Assembly: GCA_000745135.1 (NCBI GenBank)
Contig: JQNH01000001.1
Coordinates: forward strand, 1,736,001 to 1,800,000
DNA: 64,000 bases
Source of the DNA: Rhizobiales bacterium YIM 77505
GTDB lineage: Bacteria > Pseudomonadota > Alphaproteobacteria > Rhizobiales > Beijerinckiaceae
Direction of reading: 5' to 3'
The notes under the pieces were generated by a model. The model did no database searches and was not told the DNA's origin. It was given only the letters and a program-made list of their open reading frames with translations. The position numbers were made by a program, and so were the translations under genes. Position 1 is the first letter of the stretch. Every line of letters starts with the position of its first letter. Positions 19,341 through 29,169 of this stretch are shown here, in pieces.

Positions 19341-19610
19341 TCAGTGCCGCGTAAGGAACAGGCGGGCCTCCCGCAGCGCCGCCGCGATCTCCTCCGGCGA
19401 CATCTCTCGTGCAAGCTCAGCCCGCATGGTCGCGGCCGGCCGATACCCTCGCGCGACGGCGATGTTGAACCATTTGTGTGCGGCGACCCGGTCGAGGGGC
19501 GCGTTGGCCCCCGTCGCATACATCAGGCCAAGCTCATAACAGCTTTCGCCCGACATCCCCATCCCCGCCATGACGGCCAGTGCGGGCTCCGCCAGTTCCA
19601 TCCTCAGCAT
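19341..19610 (-). CDS. Sel1-repeat-like small protein
   Basis: An 89-residue protein in which ESCYELGLMYATGANAPLDRVAAHKWFNIAVARGYRPAA fits one Sel1/TPR-like helical repeat (alternating Leu/Gly-Tyr/Ala spacing, KWF-A--G). A short helical tail, MSPEEIAAALREARLFL, follows. No signal peptide. ATG 19610 is preferred because GGGGAC lies at a suitable distance; ATG 19601 is an alternative. Single Sel1-like modules usually mediate protein contacts; the partner here is unknown. Confidence 0.78.
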   Translation of the reverse strand: MLRMELAEPALAVMAGMGMSGESCYELGLMYATGANAPLDRVAAHKWFNIAVARGYRPAATMRAELAREMSPEEIAAALREARLFLTRH

Positions 19611-19936
19611 TCGACGTCCCCGTGTTCCTTGTTCGACGCGGGTTCTGTCCCCTCCCCGCGTTCATGACGGGAAGAATGTCGCTCGACTTCCGAAAACTTC
19701 GCTTAAAACTTGAGATGAATCCGGCGGAAACTCAGGTTACCGGCCCATAAACTGAATCGAAGCTTGCTGCGGCGCAGGGGTTGAAGCAGCAGCTCCCGCA
19801 CTTCCTCGCAGGGCGGGCTCGCCGCCACCTCCTGGGCTCTGGCGAGCATCGAGGCGCGGGATCAGGCGAGCAGCGGGCGCATGTCGCGCCGCCGGGCGTC
19901 GGCCAAGGAAACCGATTGTCGGGGCGGAACCCGCCC
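19611..19936. other. 326-base gap, no convincing gene
   Basis: Between the Sel1-like gene and popZ. Just beyond the popZ stop is a small hairpin, GGGCGG 19922-19927 with CCGCCC 19931-19936. The part at about 19680-19770 is AT-richer than its surroundings and probably holds the promoter of the Sel1-like gene. A 48-codon minus-strand frame at 19703-19849 lacks a ribosome-binding site and is not called. Confidence 0.5.
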
Positions 19937-20557
19937 TCAGCGGCGGCTTCCGCGGGCCACCCGCTCGATCTCGGCCCGCACGAGTCGCTCGACCATGCTC
20001 GGGAGATTGTCGTCGAGCCAGTTCTTCAGCATGGGCCGCAGCATATCGCGGACGAGATCCTCGAGGGTCCTGGCGTTGTTCGTCAGGACGGTGTGGGCCA
20101 GGAGGTTGAAGGCCTGTCCCACGGCCGCGTCGGTTGCGTGGGACAGAAGCCGGTCCTCGGGCTGAGGCGCCGGCGGCGGGTCCGGCAGGCGCGCGAAGAA
20201 GGGTTCCGGTTCCGGCTCCGGCTCCGGAGCCAGTCTCGCCGCCGGGGCGCGCGCGTGGGCTACACGCGGCGGCTCCTCCTGCTCCTCCTCTTCCTCGTCT
20301 GTGATGGCGTCGAAGTCGATCTGGCCTTCGTCGACCTTGCGGAACGACACCTCCGGCGCTTCCACCTTTACCGCGGATGCCGCAGCATCGGCGAGGTCGA
20401 GCACGTCCTCCTCTTCACTCTCGTCGGGGGGCGGCGGCGCGGCGCGAGGCGGGGCGGTGTCCTTCGCAACCTCCTGATCGTCGGCAATGATGCGACGGAT
20501 GGAAGCGAGGATCTCCTCCATCGAGGGTTCCTGCGCCTTGGGATTCGCTGCGCTCAT
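19937..20557 (-). CDS. popZ: Polar organizing protein PopZ-like (DUF2497)
   Basis: A 206-residue protein with the PopZ layout: conserved N-terminal helix PSMEEILASIRRIIADD, a long acidic Pro/Glu-rich linker (residues 30-140, including EEEEEQEEPP and an EPEPEPEP tract) and a conserved C-terminal oligomerisation region LEDLVRDMLRPMLKNWLDDN ending LVRAEIERVARG. PopZ forms a matrix at the cell pole that anchors the chromosome origin through ParB and recruits cell-cycle proteins. It lies downstream of tolC, as in many Rhizobiales, though valS, which often follows, is absent here. Confidence 0.88.
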   Translation of the reverse strand: MSAANPKAQEPSMEEILASIRRIIADDQEVAKDTAPPRAAPPPPDESEEEDVLDLADAAASAVKVEAPEVSFRKVDEGQIDFDAITDEEEEEQEEPPRVAHARAPAARLAPEPEPEPEPFFARLPDPPPAPQPEDRLLSHATDAAVGQAFNLLAHTVLTNNARTLEDLVRDMLRPMLKNWLDDNLPSMVERLVRAEIERVARGSRR

Positions 20558-20667
20558 GGAAACAACCGCTTGGCCGCTCGCGGCGGTGAATCAGACTTGG
20601 TCAAGCCAGTATTTCATGTGCGACTCGGGACACAAGCACGGCCGAGGGGCACCAACAGGAAATCCGC

Positions 20668-22107
20668 TCACCGTCCGTCCGGCGTGCGGACGCCGTACCA
20701 GAGGTCCTTCACCTGATCGAAATGCTGCTTGGGGCTATACTGGGCGACCTTGAGGCCGAGCGTCTGGGTGGTGAGACGACCCATGGCCTGCACGACCGCG
20801 TAGGAGAAGACGACGCGGTCGCGCTGAGCGGTGATGAGGTTGACTCGCGCCGTCAGCAGCTCCTGCTGGGCGTTCAGCACGTCGAGGGTCGTTCTTTGGC
20901 CGACGCGGGCCTCCTCGCGCACGCCGGCAAGGGCCGTCTCCGCCGCCTCGACCTGCGCTTGGGTGGCGATGATCTGCGCCTTGGCGGCTTCGAGCTGCCC
21001 CCAGGCGGTGACGACGGCCTCGCGCACCTGGTCGCGGGTCAGGTCGACCTCGATGCGGCGCTGGCCAGCCAGCTCCTTGGCCTGGCGGATGCGGGCGTAG
21101 TTCTCGCCGCCCTCATAGATCGGCACCGTGACGCTGACCACGGCAGAGGCCGTAAACCGCTCGTCTCCCACGAACTGGGAATCGTAGCGCTGCTGGGCCG
21201 TGCCCCGCAGGGCGACCGAAGGATAAAGGAAGCTCTCTTCGACCTTCACCACAAGCTCCGCGGCGTCGAGAGCATGAAGGGCGGCATGGATCGCCGGGTG
21301 TTCGTCGAGGGCGATCCGAATGGCTGTTTCCAGATTGGCTGGCACAAGGCGGTCCAGCGGTCGTCCCGGGGCGAGTTGGCGCGGCTCTATGCCGATCACG
21401 CGGCGAAAGGTCGCGATGCTCGCCCGCAGCCTCGATTCGGCCGCGCTCACCTGGGCCCGTCCCAGCGCCAGGCGCGACTCCGCCTGGGCCACGTCGGTGC
21501 GGGTCACCTCGCCGACGTCGAAGCGGTCCCGGGTCTGCCGAAGCTGCTCCTCGAGCACCTCCACGTTGTTCCGCTGGAGGTTCAAATTGGCCGTGTCCCG
21601 AAGGACGTCCATATAGGCAGTCACGCCGGCGAACAGGACGCTCTGCTCGGTGCTGCGCAGGGTCTCGCGGGCGCCCAGGACCTGGGATTCGGCACTTCGC
21701 GTGTTGTTGAAGGTGCGGAAGCCGTTGAAGAGGGTTTGTTCGACCTGAAGACCGACCCCGCGCGGGGCGGAGCGCGTCACGGAGGTATTGTTAGGGGTCA
21801 CCGTTCCCGCGGCCGGGTTCGGCCGGGCCGGCGTCTCGACTTCCGAGAATTGCGCGCCCACATCGGCCGTCGCCGAAACCCGCGGCCGGTAGCCCGACAG
21901 CGCCCGCGGCACGTTCTCGTCGGTGACCCGGACACTGGCCCGCTGTGCGTTGAGCGTCGGATTGGCCACATAAGCGCGGGCCATCGCGCTCTCCAGCGTC
22001 TCCGCTGAGACGGGGCTCGTCGTGGAGACGAAAGCTGCGGCAAGGACGCCGAGCAGCACCTGGCGTCCGGCAATGTCACGCGATCGTGCCACGCTCACCT
22101 GCCCCAA
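20668..22107 (-). CDS. tolC: TolC-family outer membrane efflux channel
   Basis: Outer-membrane component of type I secretion and multidrug efflux. The 479-residue protein has a signal peptide ending around TTSPVSAETLESAM, then two copies of the OEP fold with long coiled-coil helices such as LRQTRDRFDVGEVTRTDVAQ and VREEARVGQRTTLDVLNAQQ, the classical TolC helix motifs. The C-terminal tail is hydrophilic. No inner-membrane or adaptor subunit is adjacent, so it is likely shared by several export systems. It lies upstream of popZ on the same strand, 110 bases away. Confidence 0.93.
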   Translation of the reverse strand: MGQVSVARSRDIAGRQVLLGVLAAAFVSTTSPVSAETLESAMARAYVANPTLNAQRASVRVTDENVPRALSGYRPRVSATADVGAQFSEVETPARPNPAAGTVTPNNTSVTRSAPRGVGLQVEQTLFNGFRTFNNTRSAESQVLGARETLRSTEQSVLFAGVTAYMDVLRDTANLNLQRNNVEVLEEQLRQTRDRFDVGEVTRTDVAQAESRLALGRAQVSAAESRLRASIATFRRVIGIEPRQLAPGRPLDRLVPANLETAIRIALDEHPAIHAALHALDAAELVVKVEESFLYPSVALRGTAQQRYDSQFVGDERFTASAVVSVTVPIYEGGENYARIRQAKELAGQRRIEVDLTRDQVREAVVTAWGQLEAAKAQIIATQAQVEAAETALAGVREEARVGQRTTLDVLNAQQELLTARVNLITAQRDRVVFSYAVVQAMGRLTTQTLGLKVAQYSPKQHFDQVKDLWYGVRTPDGR

Positions 22108-22302
22108 GGCCTTGACCGCCCGATCCTAGTTCGCGGCGGAATCTGTTAAAATGTTTCAAATGCTCCGGCCCGGAACATACCGGACGGCGCGGGCTGGGCA
22201 ATTCCCTTCCGGCTTCGATGTCCGACTTTGACGGCAAGTGGCGCAAAAAGGCGACACCTGCCGCGTCTGGAAAAGAGGCCCGGCGCCTGTCCCGGATGCG
22301 AC

Positions 22303-22968
22303 TCAGAACACGAAGCCCGGCTCGACCTTGAAGGCAGCAAGGAGCGGCGCCGCCGCGTCGAACAGCGGCCAAGCGCCGAATGCGTCGCCTGACCGGACGA
22401 ACAGGGTGGCCTTGCCCGCGCGTCCCCGCCCGCGCACGCAAACCAGGCGGCCATTCTCCCGAAGCTGGTGAAGAAGCGTCTCCGGGCGCTCGTCGACGGC
22501 TCCGTTCACTAGGATCGCGTCGTAGGGTCCCCCCGCCGCATGGCCGGCCTGGAGAGGTCCGGCCACCACCTCGGCACCGGCGACCCCCGCCTTGGCGAGG
22601 CAGGCGCGCGCCGTCTCGGCGAGGCTCTGTGTCGCCTCCAGGGCGACGACCGATGCGCCGAGCCGGGCCAGCACCGCCGCGGAGTAACCGCGCCCGCCAG
22701 CGACGTCGAGCACGCGGTCGCCGGCCTTGATGTCGAGCGCCTGAACGAGACGCGCCAGCACCATGGGCTTCAGGAGGCATCGCGTTTCCCCCTCGCCCAT
22801 GCCGGCAGGGATGTCCTGGTCGCTATAGGCGAGGCTCTGCCATTCGTCCGGAACGAAGAGCTCGCGCGGGACGGCGTCGAAGGCCGCGAGGACCCGAAGA
22901 TCGTGCACGTCGAAGGGCCGCAGCTGGCAATCCACCATCATGCGGCGCGCTTGCGCGTAGTCGAGCAT
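22303..22968 (-). CDS. Protein-L-isoaspartate O-methyltransferase family protein
   Basis: A 221-residue SAM-dependent methyltransferase of the Pcm family. It starts MLDYAQARRMMVDCQLRPFDV and has motif I VLDVAGGRGYSAAVLARLG followed by an acidic residue in ALEATQ, and the post-I segment YDAILVNGAVDE. It is slightly divergent from canonical Pcm, as usual for the copy next to tolC in Rhizobiales, so repair of isoaspartyl residues is likely but not certain. A long run of in-frame codons upstream of ATG 22968 is not coding. Confidence 0.88.
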   Translation of the reverse strand: MLDYAQARRMMVDCQLRPFDVHDLRVLAAFDAVPRELFVPDEWQSLAYSDQDIPAGMGEGETRCLLKPMVLARLVQALDIKAGDRVLDVAGGRGYSAAVLARLGASVVALEATQSLAETARACLAKAGVAGAEVVAGPLQAGHAAGGPYDAILVNGAVDERPETLLHQLRENGRLVCVRGRGRAGKATLFVRSGDAFGAWPLFDAAAPLLAAFKVEPGFVF

Positions 22969-23136
22969 CTCAGGCTTCCAAGACAAAGCTGCGAACGATG
23001 GTCGGCCTTGTGGTGGATCGCCCTGAAAAACGCAAGGCTGCTGTCCATGGCGGGGCAGCGGTGGAATGGAACCTACCCGCGGGCGCCGTGCTTCCATCAA
23101 GGCGCCGCGGCTCGCGCGGCCTTTGAAGGTCTCGCC
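22969..23136. promoter_or_regulatory. Divergent intergenic region, pcm-like / alpha-beta hydrolase
   Basis: The 168 bases separate two divergent starts and must contain both promoters. I see no clear -35/-10 pair. The hydrolase ribosome-binding site GAAGGT lies at about 23124-23129. Confidence 0.4.
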
Positions 23137-24228
23137 ATGTCCCATGTCATGACCAGTGCCTCGAACCGGGGAAAGGCTTTCGCTCGAGACGGCCACCGCG
23201 CCTCGTCGCCGCGGACGAGGTCGCGGGTGCTTGCGGCTGCCGCGGCGGGAGCCGCTGCCGTTGCCGCTCTGGCTTACATGCGCGCGCGCCGAGCCGAGAG
23301 GCAGTCTCCGCCGGTGGGGCGTCTGATCGAGGTGAACGGCGTCCGCGTTCACGTCCATGTGGCGGGCCGCGGGCAGCCGCTCCTTCTTCTCCACGGCAAT
23401 GGCACCATGGTCCATGACTGGCTGGTCAGCGGGCTCTTGGACCGGCTGAGTCAGGAGTATCGGGTCATCGCCGTTGACCGGCCCGGCTTCGGCTACAGCG
23501 AGCGGCCAAGGAGCCGCCTCTGGATGCCGGCGGCGCAGGCGGCGCTGGCGACGGCCGTGCTCGATCGCCTTGGAATCGACCAAGCCACCGTCGTCGGGCA
23601 CTCCTGGGGAGCGTTGGTGGCGGCGGCGCTCGCCCTCGACCATCCGGAGCGGGTCCAAGGGCTGATTCTCCTGTCGGGCTACTATTTTCCAACGGCTCGG
23701 CCCGACGCTTGGATCTTGTCGCCGCCCGCCCTGCCCTTGGCCGGCGATCTCATCCGCTACACCTTGTCCCCGCTCCTTGCGCCGATCGTCGCGCCGGCGA
23801 TCGTGCGCAAGGCGTTCGCCCCCCTTTCGGTGCCGCGTCGCTTCACGGCGCGCTTCCCGATCGGGCTCGCGCTGCGCCCCTGGCAGCTGCGCGCAAGCGC
23901 CGAGGACAGCGCCCTCATGGTGCCTGGGGCGGCGATGCTCGCGTCGCGCTATGGGGAGCTGCGGATGCCCGTCGCGATCCTGTCGGGCACTGAGGACAAG
24001 ATCGTTTGCCCGGCGCGCCAGGCGGAGCGCCTGCACCATGCGATCCCCGGCAGCGAGCTGCGCCTGCTGCCCGGGCTCGGGCACATGCTCCACTACTTCG
24101 CTGAGGACGAGATTGCAGACGCCATCGCTTCCGTCGCGATGCGAAGGCCACGCCAAAGGTCGAAGGGAAGGTTGGAGGCCTCGCCCGGAATCGAACCGGG
24201 GTACAAGGATTTGCAGTCCTCTGCGTAA
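23137..24228 (+). CDS. Alpha/beta hydrolase, membrane-anchored
   Basis: A 363-residue hydrolase with an N-terminal hydrophobic segment (VLAAAAAGAAAVAALAYM, about residues 29-46) that probably anchors it with the catalytic domain outside the cytoplasm. The catalytic set is visible: oxyanion LLLHGNGTM, nucleophile Ser in VVGHSWGAL, acid Asp in SGTEDKIV and His in GLGHMLHYF. The domain ends near residue 342; the last ~18 residues (LEASPGIEPGYKDLQSSA) are read from the antisense of tRNA-Cys, and the TGA stop lies inside the tRNA gene. The substrate is unknown. Confidence 0.85.
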   Translation: MSHVMTSASNRGKAFARDGHRASSPRTRSRVLAAAAAGAAAVAALAYMRARRAERQSPPVGRLIEVNGVRVHVHVAGRGQPLLLLHGNGTMVHDWLVSGLLDRLSQEYRVIAVDRPGFGYSERPRSRLWMPAAQAALATAVLDRLGIDQATVVGHSWGALVAAALALDHPERVQGLILLSGYYFPTARPDAWILSPPALPLAGDLIRYTLSPLLAPIVAPAIVRKAFAPLSVPRRFTARFPIGLALRPWQLRASAEDSALMVPGAAMLASRYGELRMPVAILSGTEDKIVCPARQAERLHHAIPGSELRLLPGLGHMLHYFAEDEIADAIASVAMRRPRQRSKGRLEASPGIEPGYKDLQSSA

Positions 24229-24246
24229 CCACTCCGCCACGAGGCC
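24173..24246 (-). tRNA. tRNA-Cys (GCA)
   Basis: The minus strand folds as a full cloverleaf: acceptor GGCCTCG (24246-24240) pairs with CGAGGCC (24183-24177), discriminator U, encoded CCA at 24175-24173, T loop GGTTCGATTCC, and an anticodon loop CTGCAAA with GCA. It is 74 bases long. The convergent alpha/beta hydrolase gene overlaps its 3' 56 bases. Confidence 0.97.
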
Positions 24247-24396
24247 TTGTGCGCAAAGATATGCGAGTGGCCGCGGCTCTTTAACAGAGCCCCGTGCGAA
24301 AGGGCAACCGGTCCCGCCACCGGCTGCCTGCGCCCTTTCGTCGTGGACGAGACCCTTGCGCGGCGCGATGCGAATGCTATATGCGGGCCTCCGCGA

Positions 24397-24471
24397 TCCC
24401 GGATAGCTCAGCGGTAGAGCAATCGGCTGTTAACCGATTGGTCGCAGGTTCGAATCCTGCTCCGGGAGCCA
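24397..24471 (+). tRNA. tRNA-Asn (GTT)
   Basis: Cloverleaf with acceptor TCCCGGA 24397-24403 pairing with TCCGGGA 24461-24467, discriminator G, encoded CCA 24469-24471, D arm AGCTCAGCGGTAGAGC, anticodon loop CTGTTAA (GTT) and T arm GCAGGTTCGAATCCTGC. 75 bases. Confidence 0.97.
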
Positions 24472-24571
24472 TTCTCACCCCCCCGCATCGTCAGCCCGGA
24501 CCGGCGTCAGGGCGCAGCTCGCCAGCACTTGGCGGACTTGGTTTCGCGGCCGTGAGACGCCCCTTCGCGGG

Positions 24572-25249
24572 TCAACACCTCAGTGCGGCCAACAATTCCT
24601 GCTCGAGCGCGCGCACCCAGCCTTCATAGGCATCTTTCGTAAGATGCACTCCGTCCGTCGTCTCGACCGTGGCCGCGGGCCCTATGAAGGGCATGCCCCG
24701 CTGAGACGCTGTCTTGCGCAGCGCCCGGTTGAAGCGCGCGATGCGCGCGGGATCAGGGTGCTCGGCCCCGAGCCATTTGGAAGGCTCGATCGGCTGTATG
24801 CCCATGAGAACGACAGGCAAGTCAGGTAGGCTGTCCAGAAGACCAATGAGGTCCCGCCGAAACTCGTCGAGGTCAGCCACGAAGCTGTCGTTGATGCCCA
24901 GCGCAACCACCACGAGATCTGGCTTTGCCAAGCGGACCAGGTGAGGCGCGCGTCCGTGGAACGTGGCAACAAAGGCGCCGCCCACGCCGGCATTGATCGG
25001 CGTCCGCCCGCAGACGGGTCGAAGGGGTGCCTCGCGGGTAATGGAATCGCCGAGCACAATATAGTTCGGCCGCCCGCCCGCGCGCCGTATCTCGTCCAGG
25101 ATCGCCGGCTCTACGACCGCCGCGTGGTTTTCCGCCTTTGCGCGAAACTCGACGGCGACCTGACGCAGCGCTGCCGCGCGGCGGATGTCCTGAGCCGCGG
25201 TGAGTGCGACGACGATTACGGCTGCGAGGCATGCAACTATGAGCTTCAT
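24572..25249 (-). CDS. SGNH/GDSL-type esterase, exported
   Basis: A 225-residue protein with an N-terminal hydrophobic signal or anchor (IVACLAAVIVVALTAA) and the SGNH blocks in order: I, VLGDSITRE with the catalytic Ser; II, Gly in NAGVGGA; III, ALGINDS with Asn; V, TDGVHLT with the Asp-x-x-His dyad. The substrate cannot be deduced. It sits alone just past tRNA-Asn, and its codon usage looks somewhat less GC-biased than its neighbours, so acquisition by transfer is possible. The ribosome-binding site before ATG 25249 is weak. Confidence 0.82.
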   Translation of the reverse strand: MKLIVACLAAVIVVALTAAQDIRRAAALRQVAVEFRAKAENHAAVVEPAILDEIRRAGGRPNYIVLGDSITREAPLRPVCGRTPINAGVGGAFVATFHGRAPHLVRLAKPDLVVVALGINDSFVADLDEFRRDLIGLLDSLPDLPVVLMGIQPIEPSKWLGAEHPDPARIARFNRALRKTASQRGMPFIGPAATVETTDGVHLTKDAYEGWVRALEQELLAALRC

Positions 25250-25282
25250 AGAATCCCATATACAATCCTCAGAGGCGGAAAG

Positions 25283-25405
25283 TCACGTATCGAGCGGGCC
25301 GCCGTCGTTCCATAGCCCCCTCCTCAGGATACCCTCAATGTCGGTTTTCCAGTCAGCGCCGATGTAGAACAGGCCGCCGCTATACTGGCATTTTGCGGCG
25401 TGCAT
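25283..25405 (-). CDS. Possible 40-aa ORF upstream of the SGNH hydrolase
   Basis: A minus-strand frame from ATG 25405 to TGA 25283 reads MHAAKCQYSGGLFYIGADWK and continues through TDIEGILRRGLWNDGG. The composition, with several aromatic residues, is protein-like, but no ribosome-binding site precedes it. A strong AGGAGGGG lies inside it at about 25319-25326, ahead of an out-of-frame ATG that gives only 14 residues. It may be a decayed fragment; I do not recognise it. Confidence 0.25.
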   Translation of the reverse strand: MHAAKCQYSGGLFYIGADWKTDIEGILRRGLWNDGGPLDT

Positions 25406-25476
25406 CGACCATGGACGAGTTGCGCTCGGGCAGCGGCTCCGCCTAGGGTTCGGACTTGGCTTGTATTCGGGATGCC

Positions 25477-26193
25477 ATGAGCAGCACGCGCCTTCTTTTT
25501 CGCGACGATCCTTACGCCCGGGAGTGCGAAGCCGTCGTGCTCGCCGTGACGCCGGAGGGCGGGATCGTGCTCGATCAGACGGTCTTCTATGCCCAAGGCG
25601 GCGGACAGCCAGGCGATGTGGGTTCCATCGAGCGCGCCGACGGGGCGGAGATTCCCATCGCGAATACGGTCTACGGCCCCGACCGCAGCACGATCCTTCA
25701 CAACGCGGCGGACGCGGCGAATGTGCCGCAGCCCGGGGAGCGGGTGCGGCTACGGCTCGACTGGAACCGCCGCTATTCCCGCATGCGCGTCCATACGGCC
25801 CTGCATCTCCTCAGCGTTGTGCTTCCCTACCCCGTCACCGGCGGTGCCATTGGCGAGGGCGAGGGGCGGCTCGACTTCGACATCCCCGAGGCAGGCCTCG
25901 ACAAGGCCGACCTGACGGAGAAGCTCAATGCCCTCGTCGCCCGCGACGCGCCGGTGCGCGAGCGCTGGATCACCGACGAGGAACTCGACGCCAACCCGGG
26001 CCTCGTCAAGACCATGTCGGTCAAACCGCCGCGCGGGACGGGGCGCGTTCGCTTGATCGAGATCGAAGGCGTCGACCTCCAGCCCTGCGGCGGCACCCAT
26101 GTGCGCCGCACTGGCGAGATCGGACGCGTGGCGGTCACCGACATCGAGAAGAAGGGCAAGCAGAATCGCCGCGTGCGGATCGCGCTTGCGTAA
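25477..26193 (+). CDS. Alanyl-tRNA editing protein AlaX
   Basis: A stand-alone editing hydrolase that removes serine or glycine wrongly charged onto tRNA-Ala. The 238-residue protein has the AlaX/ThrRS second-additional-domain zinc ligands: RVHTALHLL (HxxxH) and QPCGGTHV (CxxxH), plus the N-terminal FYAQGGGQPGDVG shared with AlaRS. The start chosen begins MSSTRLLFRDDPYAR; a TTG seven codons upstream is possible. It is followed by a mercaptopyruvate sulfurtransferase gene 108 bases later on the same strand. Confidence 0.92.
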   Translation: MSSTRLLFRDDPYARECEAVVLAVTPEGGIVLDQTVFYAQGGGQPGDVGSIERADGAEIPIANTVYGPDRSTILHNAADAANVPQPGERVRLRLDWNRRYSRMRVHTALHLLSVVLPYPVTGGAIGEGEGRLDFDIPEAGLDKADLTEKLNALVARDAPVRERWITDEELDANPGLVKTMSVKPPRGTGRVRLIEIEGVDLQPCGGTHVRRTGEIGRVAVTDIEKKGKQNRRVRIALA

Positions 26194-26301
26194 GGTGATC
26201 GCGCGCAGCCTGGGCTGTCATCCATGCCTGCGTTGCGCCCGGCGCGGGCTGACGGTGGACGGGCAGTCCCAGCCGTGCCGTGAGGCAGGAAAGGAAACCG
26301 C

Positions 26302-27165
26302 ATGCCCGACCCTCTCGTTTCCACCGAATGGCTCGCCGAGCGCCTGGGCGCGCCTGACATCGTGGTCGTCGACGGCTCCTGGTACCTGCCGGCCATGAAC
26401 CGGGACCCGGAGGCGGAATTCCTCGCCGGCCACATCCCCGGCGCGGTCCGTTTCGACATCGACGCCGTCAAGGACCACGACTCGCCCCTGCCCCACATGC
26501 TGCCCTCGGCGGAAGCCTTCGCCTCGGCAATGCGGACGCTTGGCATCGGGGATGGCATGAAGATCGTGGTCTATGACGGCGCGGGGCTCTTCTCGGCGCC
26601 GCGGGTGTGGTGGACGTTTCGGGTGTTCGGGGCGCGCGACGTGGCCGTGCTCGACGGCGGTTTTCCGAAATGGAAGGCAGAGGGGCGGCCGGTCGAGGAG
26701 GGTCCCCCGCGCCCGCGCGCCCGACGGCATTTCACCGCACGGCTCGACCACTCCGCCGTCGCCGATCTTGCCGATGTGCGCCGGGCGCTCGAGACGGGAG
26801 CGGCGCAGGTGGTCGACATGCGGCCGGCGGAGCGCTTCCGGGGCGAGGCTCCGGAGCCGCGCCCCGGCCTCAAGTCCGGCCACATGCCGGGCGCGCTCAA
26901 CCTCCCCTCCTCCGAGCTCGTCGCGCAAGGGCGCCTGAAGTCCGCGTCGGAGCTGCGGGCGATCATCGACAAGGCGGGGATCGACCTTGCCCGTCCCATC
27001 GTCACCACCTGCGGCTCCGGCGTTTCGGCCGCGATCCTGACGCTCGGCTTGGAAGTGCTCGGCCGGCCCGCGAAGGCGCTCTACGACGGCTCCTGGGCGG
27101 AGTGGGGCGCGCGGGAGGATTGTCCGGTGGCGACGGGGCCTGCGTCTGTCGGGAGTGGACGGTAG
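26302..27165 (+). CDS. sseA: 3-mercaptopyruvate sulfurtransferase (two-domain rhodanese)
   Basis: Transfers sulfur from 3-mercaptopyruvate or thiosulfate to acceptors. The 287-residue protein has two rhodanese domains (about residues 1-130 and 150-280). The inactive first domain has [19 protein letters not shown]; the second carries the active Cys237 in TTCGSGVSA, the CGSGV-type loop favoured by mercaptopyruvate over thiosulfate enzymes. It has normal length and no signal peptide. It is convergent with aapP across 49 bases. Confidence 0.93.
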   Translation: MPDPLVSTEWLAERLGAPDIVVVDGSWYLPAMNRDPEAEFLAGHIPGAVRFDIDAVKDHDSPLPHMLPSAEAFASAMRTLGIGDGMKIVVYDGAGLFSAPRVWWTFRVFGARDVAVLDGGFPKWKAEGRPVEEGPPRPRARRHFTARLDHSAVADLADVRRALETGAAQVVDMRPAERFRGEAPEPRPGLKSGHMPGALNLPSSELVAQGRLKSASELRAIIDKAGIDLARPIVTTCGSGVSAAILTLGLEVLGRPAKALYDGSWAEWGAREDCPVATGPASVGSGR

Positions 27166-27214
27166 GCCGTCGCCGGGGAAGCTTCCGGCCCCTGTGGCCG
27201 AGCGCCGACCGCGC

Positions 27215-27991
<777 letters not shown>

Positions 27992-28008
27992 GGGCGTGCC
28001 GTGTCTTT

Positions 28009-29160
28009 CTAGCGTCGTTGTCCCGCCGCCAGGCGCCGCTCCACCGCGAGCGAATAGCGCGACATGCCCCAGCAGCAGAGAAAATAGAAGATCCCGGCGA
28101 ACGCATAGCCGGTCGTGTTGATGGTCGGCGCCGCCCAGTTCGGATCGACCCGCGACGCCTCGACGGTCCGGATGAGGTCGAAGATCCCGACGATGGCGAC
28201 GAGGGTGGTGTCCTTGAAGAGGCCGATGAAGGTGTTGACGATGCCGGGAATGACGATCCTGAGCGCCTGCGGCAGGATGATGAAGCACATCATCTGCCAA
28301 TAGTTCAGGCCGAGCGACATCGCCCCCTCATATTGCCCTTTCGGGATCGCCTGCAGGCCGCCGCGCACCACCTCCGCCATGTAGGCCGACGCAAACAGGG
28401 CGACGCCGACCAGCGGCCGCACCAGACGGTCGACGGTCGTCCCTTCCGGCAGGAAGAGCGGCAGCATGGTGTTCGCCATGAACAGCACGGTGATGAGCGG
28501 CACCCCGCGGACGAACTCGATGAACACCACCGAGAAGAAGCGGATGATCGGCAGCCTCGAGCGGCGCCCGAGCGCGAGGACCACGCCGAAGGGCAGCGAG
28601 AAAACGATGCCGACCAGGGACACGATCACGGTGACGAGGATGCCGCCCCACAGGGAGGTCGGCACGGGCTCGAGCCCCAAGAAATGGGATCCGCTGAGAA
28701 GCAGGTAGGCGAGCAGGGGGAAGACCACGAAGAAGTAGATCGCGCCGAGACTGCGCCTCGGCGCGTCGAGCCACAGGAGCCAACCGAGCCCGAGGGCGAG
28801 CAGGACGAAGAACGCGTTCACGCGCCAACGTTCGCTGATGGGATAGGAGCCGTAGACGAAATAGTTGATCTTATCGATCACATAGGCCCAACAGGCTCCC
28901 ACGGGCCGACCCAGCACTTCGGGGCGGCATGCATCGCGGTTGGATCCGCTCCAGACCGCGTCGATGAAGAAGAACTTCATCACCGGCGGCACGGTCACGA
29001 TCACGATATAGAGCGCGATGAGGGTGAGGACGGTGTTGACCGGCCCTGCGAAGAGGTTCTCACGGATCCAGGCGACGGGGCCTCGCGTGAGGGTGGGCGG
29101 CGGCGCAGCGGCGACGGGCTCCGCTCTGACGAACCGGACGGCGTCGGTGGCGACGTTCAT
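28009..29160 (-). CDS. aapM: General amino-acid ABC transporter permease AapM
   Basis: Inner-membrane permease of 383 residues, longer than the usual polar amino-acid permease because of an N-terminal extension with extra membrane segments, which is typical of AapM/BztC. The C-terminal half contains the conserved EAA-like loop [20 protein letters not shown] followed by [17 protein letters not shown], which contacts the ATPase. It starts 9 bases after the aapQ stop. Confidence 0.95.
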   Translation of the reverse strand: MNVATDAVRFVRAEPVAAAPPPTLTRGPVAWIRENLFAGPVNTVLTLIALYIVIVTVPPVMKFFFIDAVWSGSNRDACRPEVLGRPVGACWAYVIDKINYFVYGSYPISERWRVNAFFVLLALGLGWLLWLDAPRRSLGAIYFFVVFPLLAYLLLSGSHFLGLEPVPTSLWGGILVTVIVSLVGIVFSLPFGVVLALGRRSRLPIIRFFSVVFIEFVRGVPLITVLFMANTMLPLFLPEGTTVDRLVRPLVGVALFASAYMAEVVRGGLQAIPKGQYEGAMSLGLNYWQMMCFIILPQALRIVIPGIVNTFIGLFKDTTLVAIVGIFDLIRTVEASRVDPNWAAPTINTTGYAFAGIFYFLCCWGMSRYSLAVERRLAAGQRR

Positions 29161-29169
29161 GGCCCGCTC

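Noticed and set aside
19703-19849. 48-codon minus-strand frame in the popZ-Sel1 gap
   Set aside because: No ribosome-binding site and length well within chance at this GC content.
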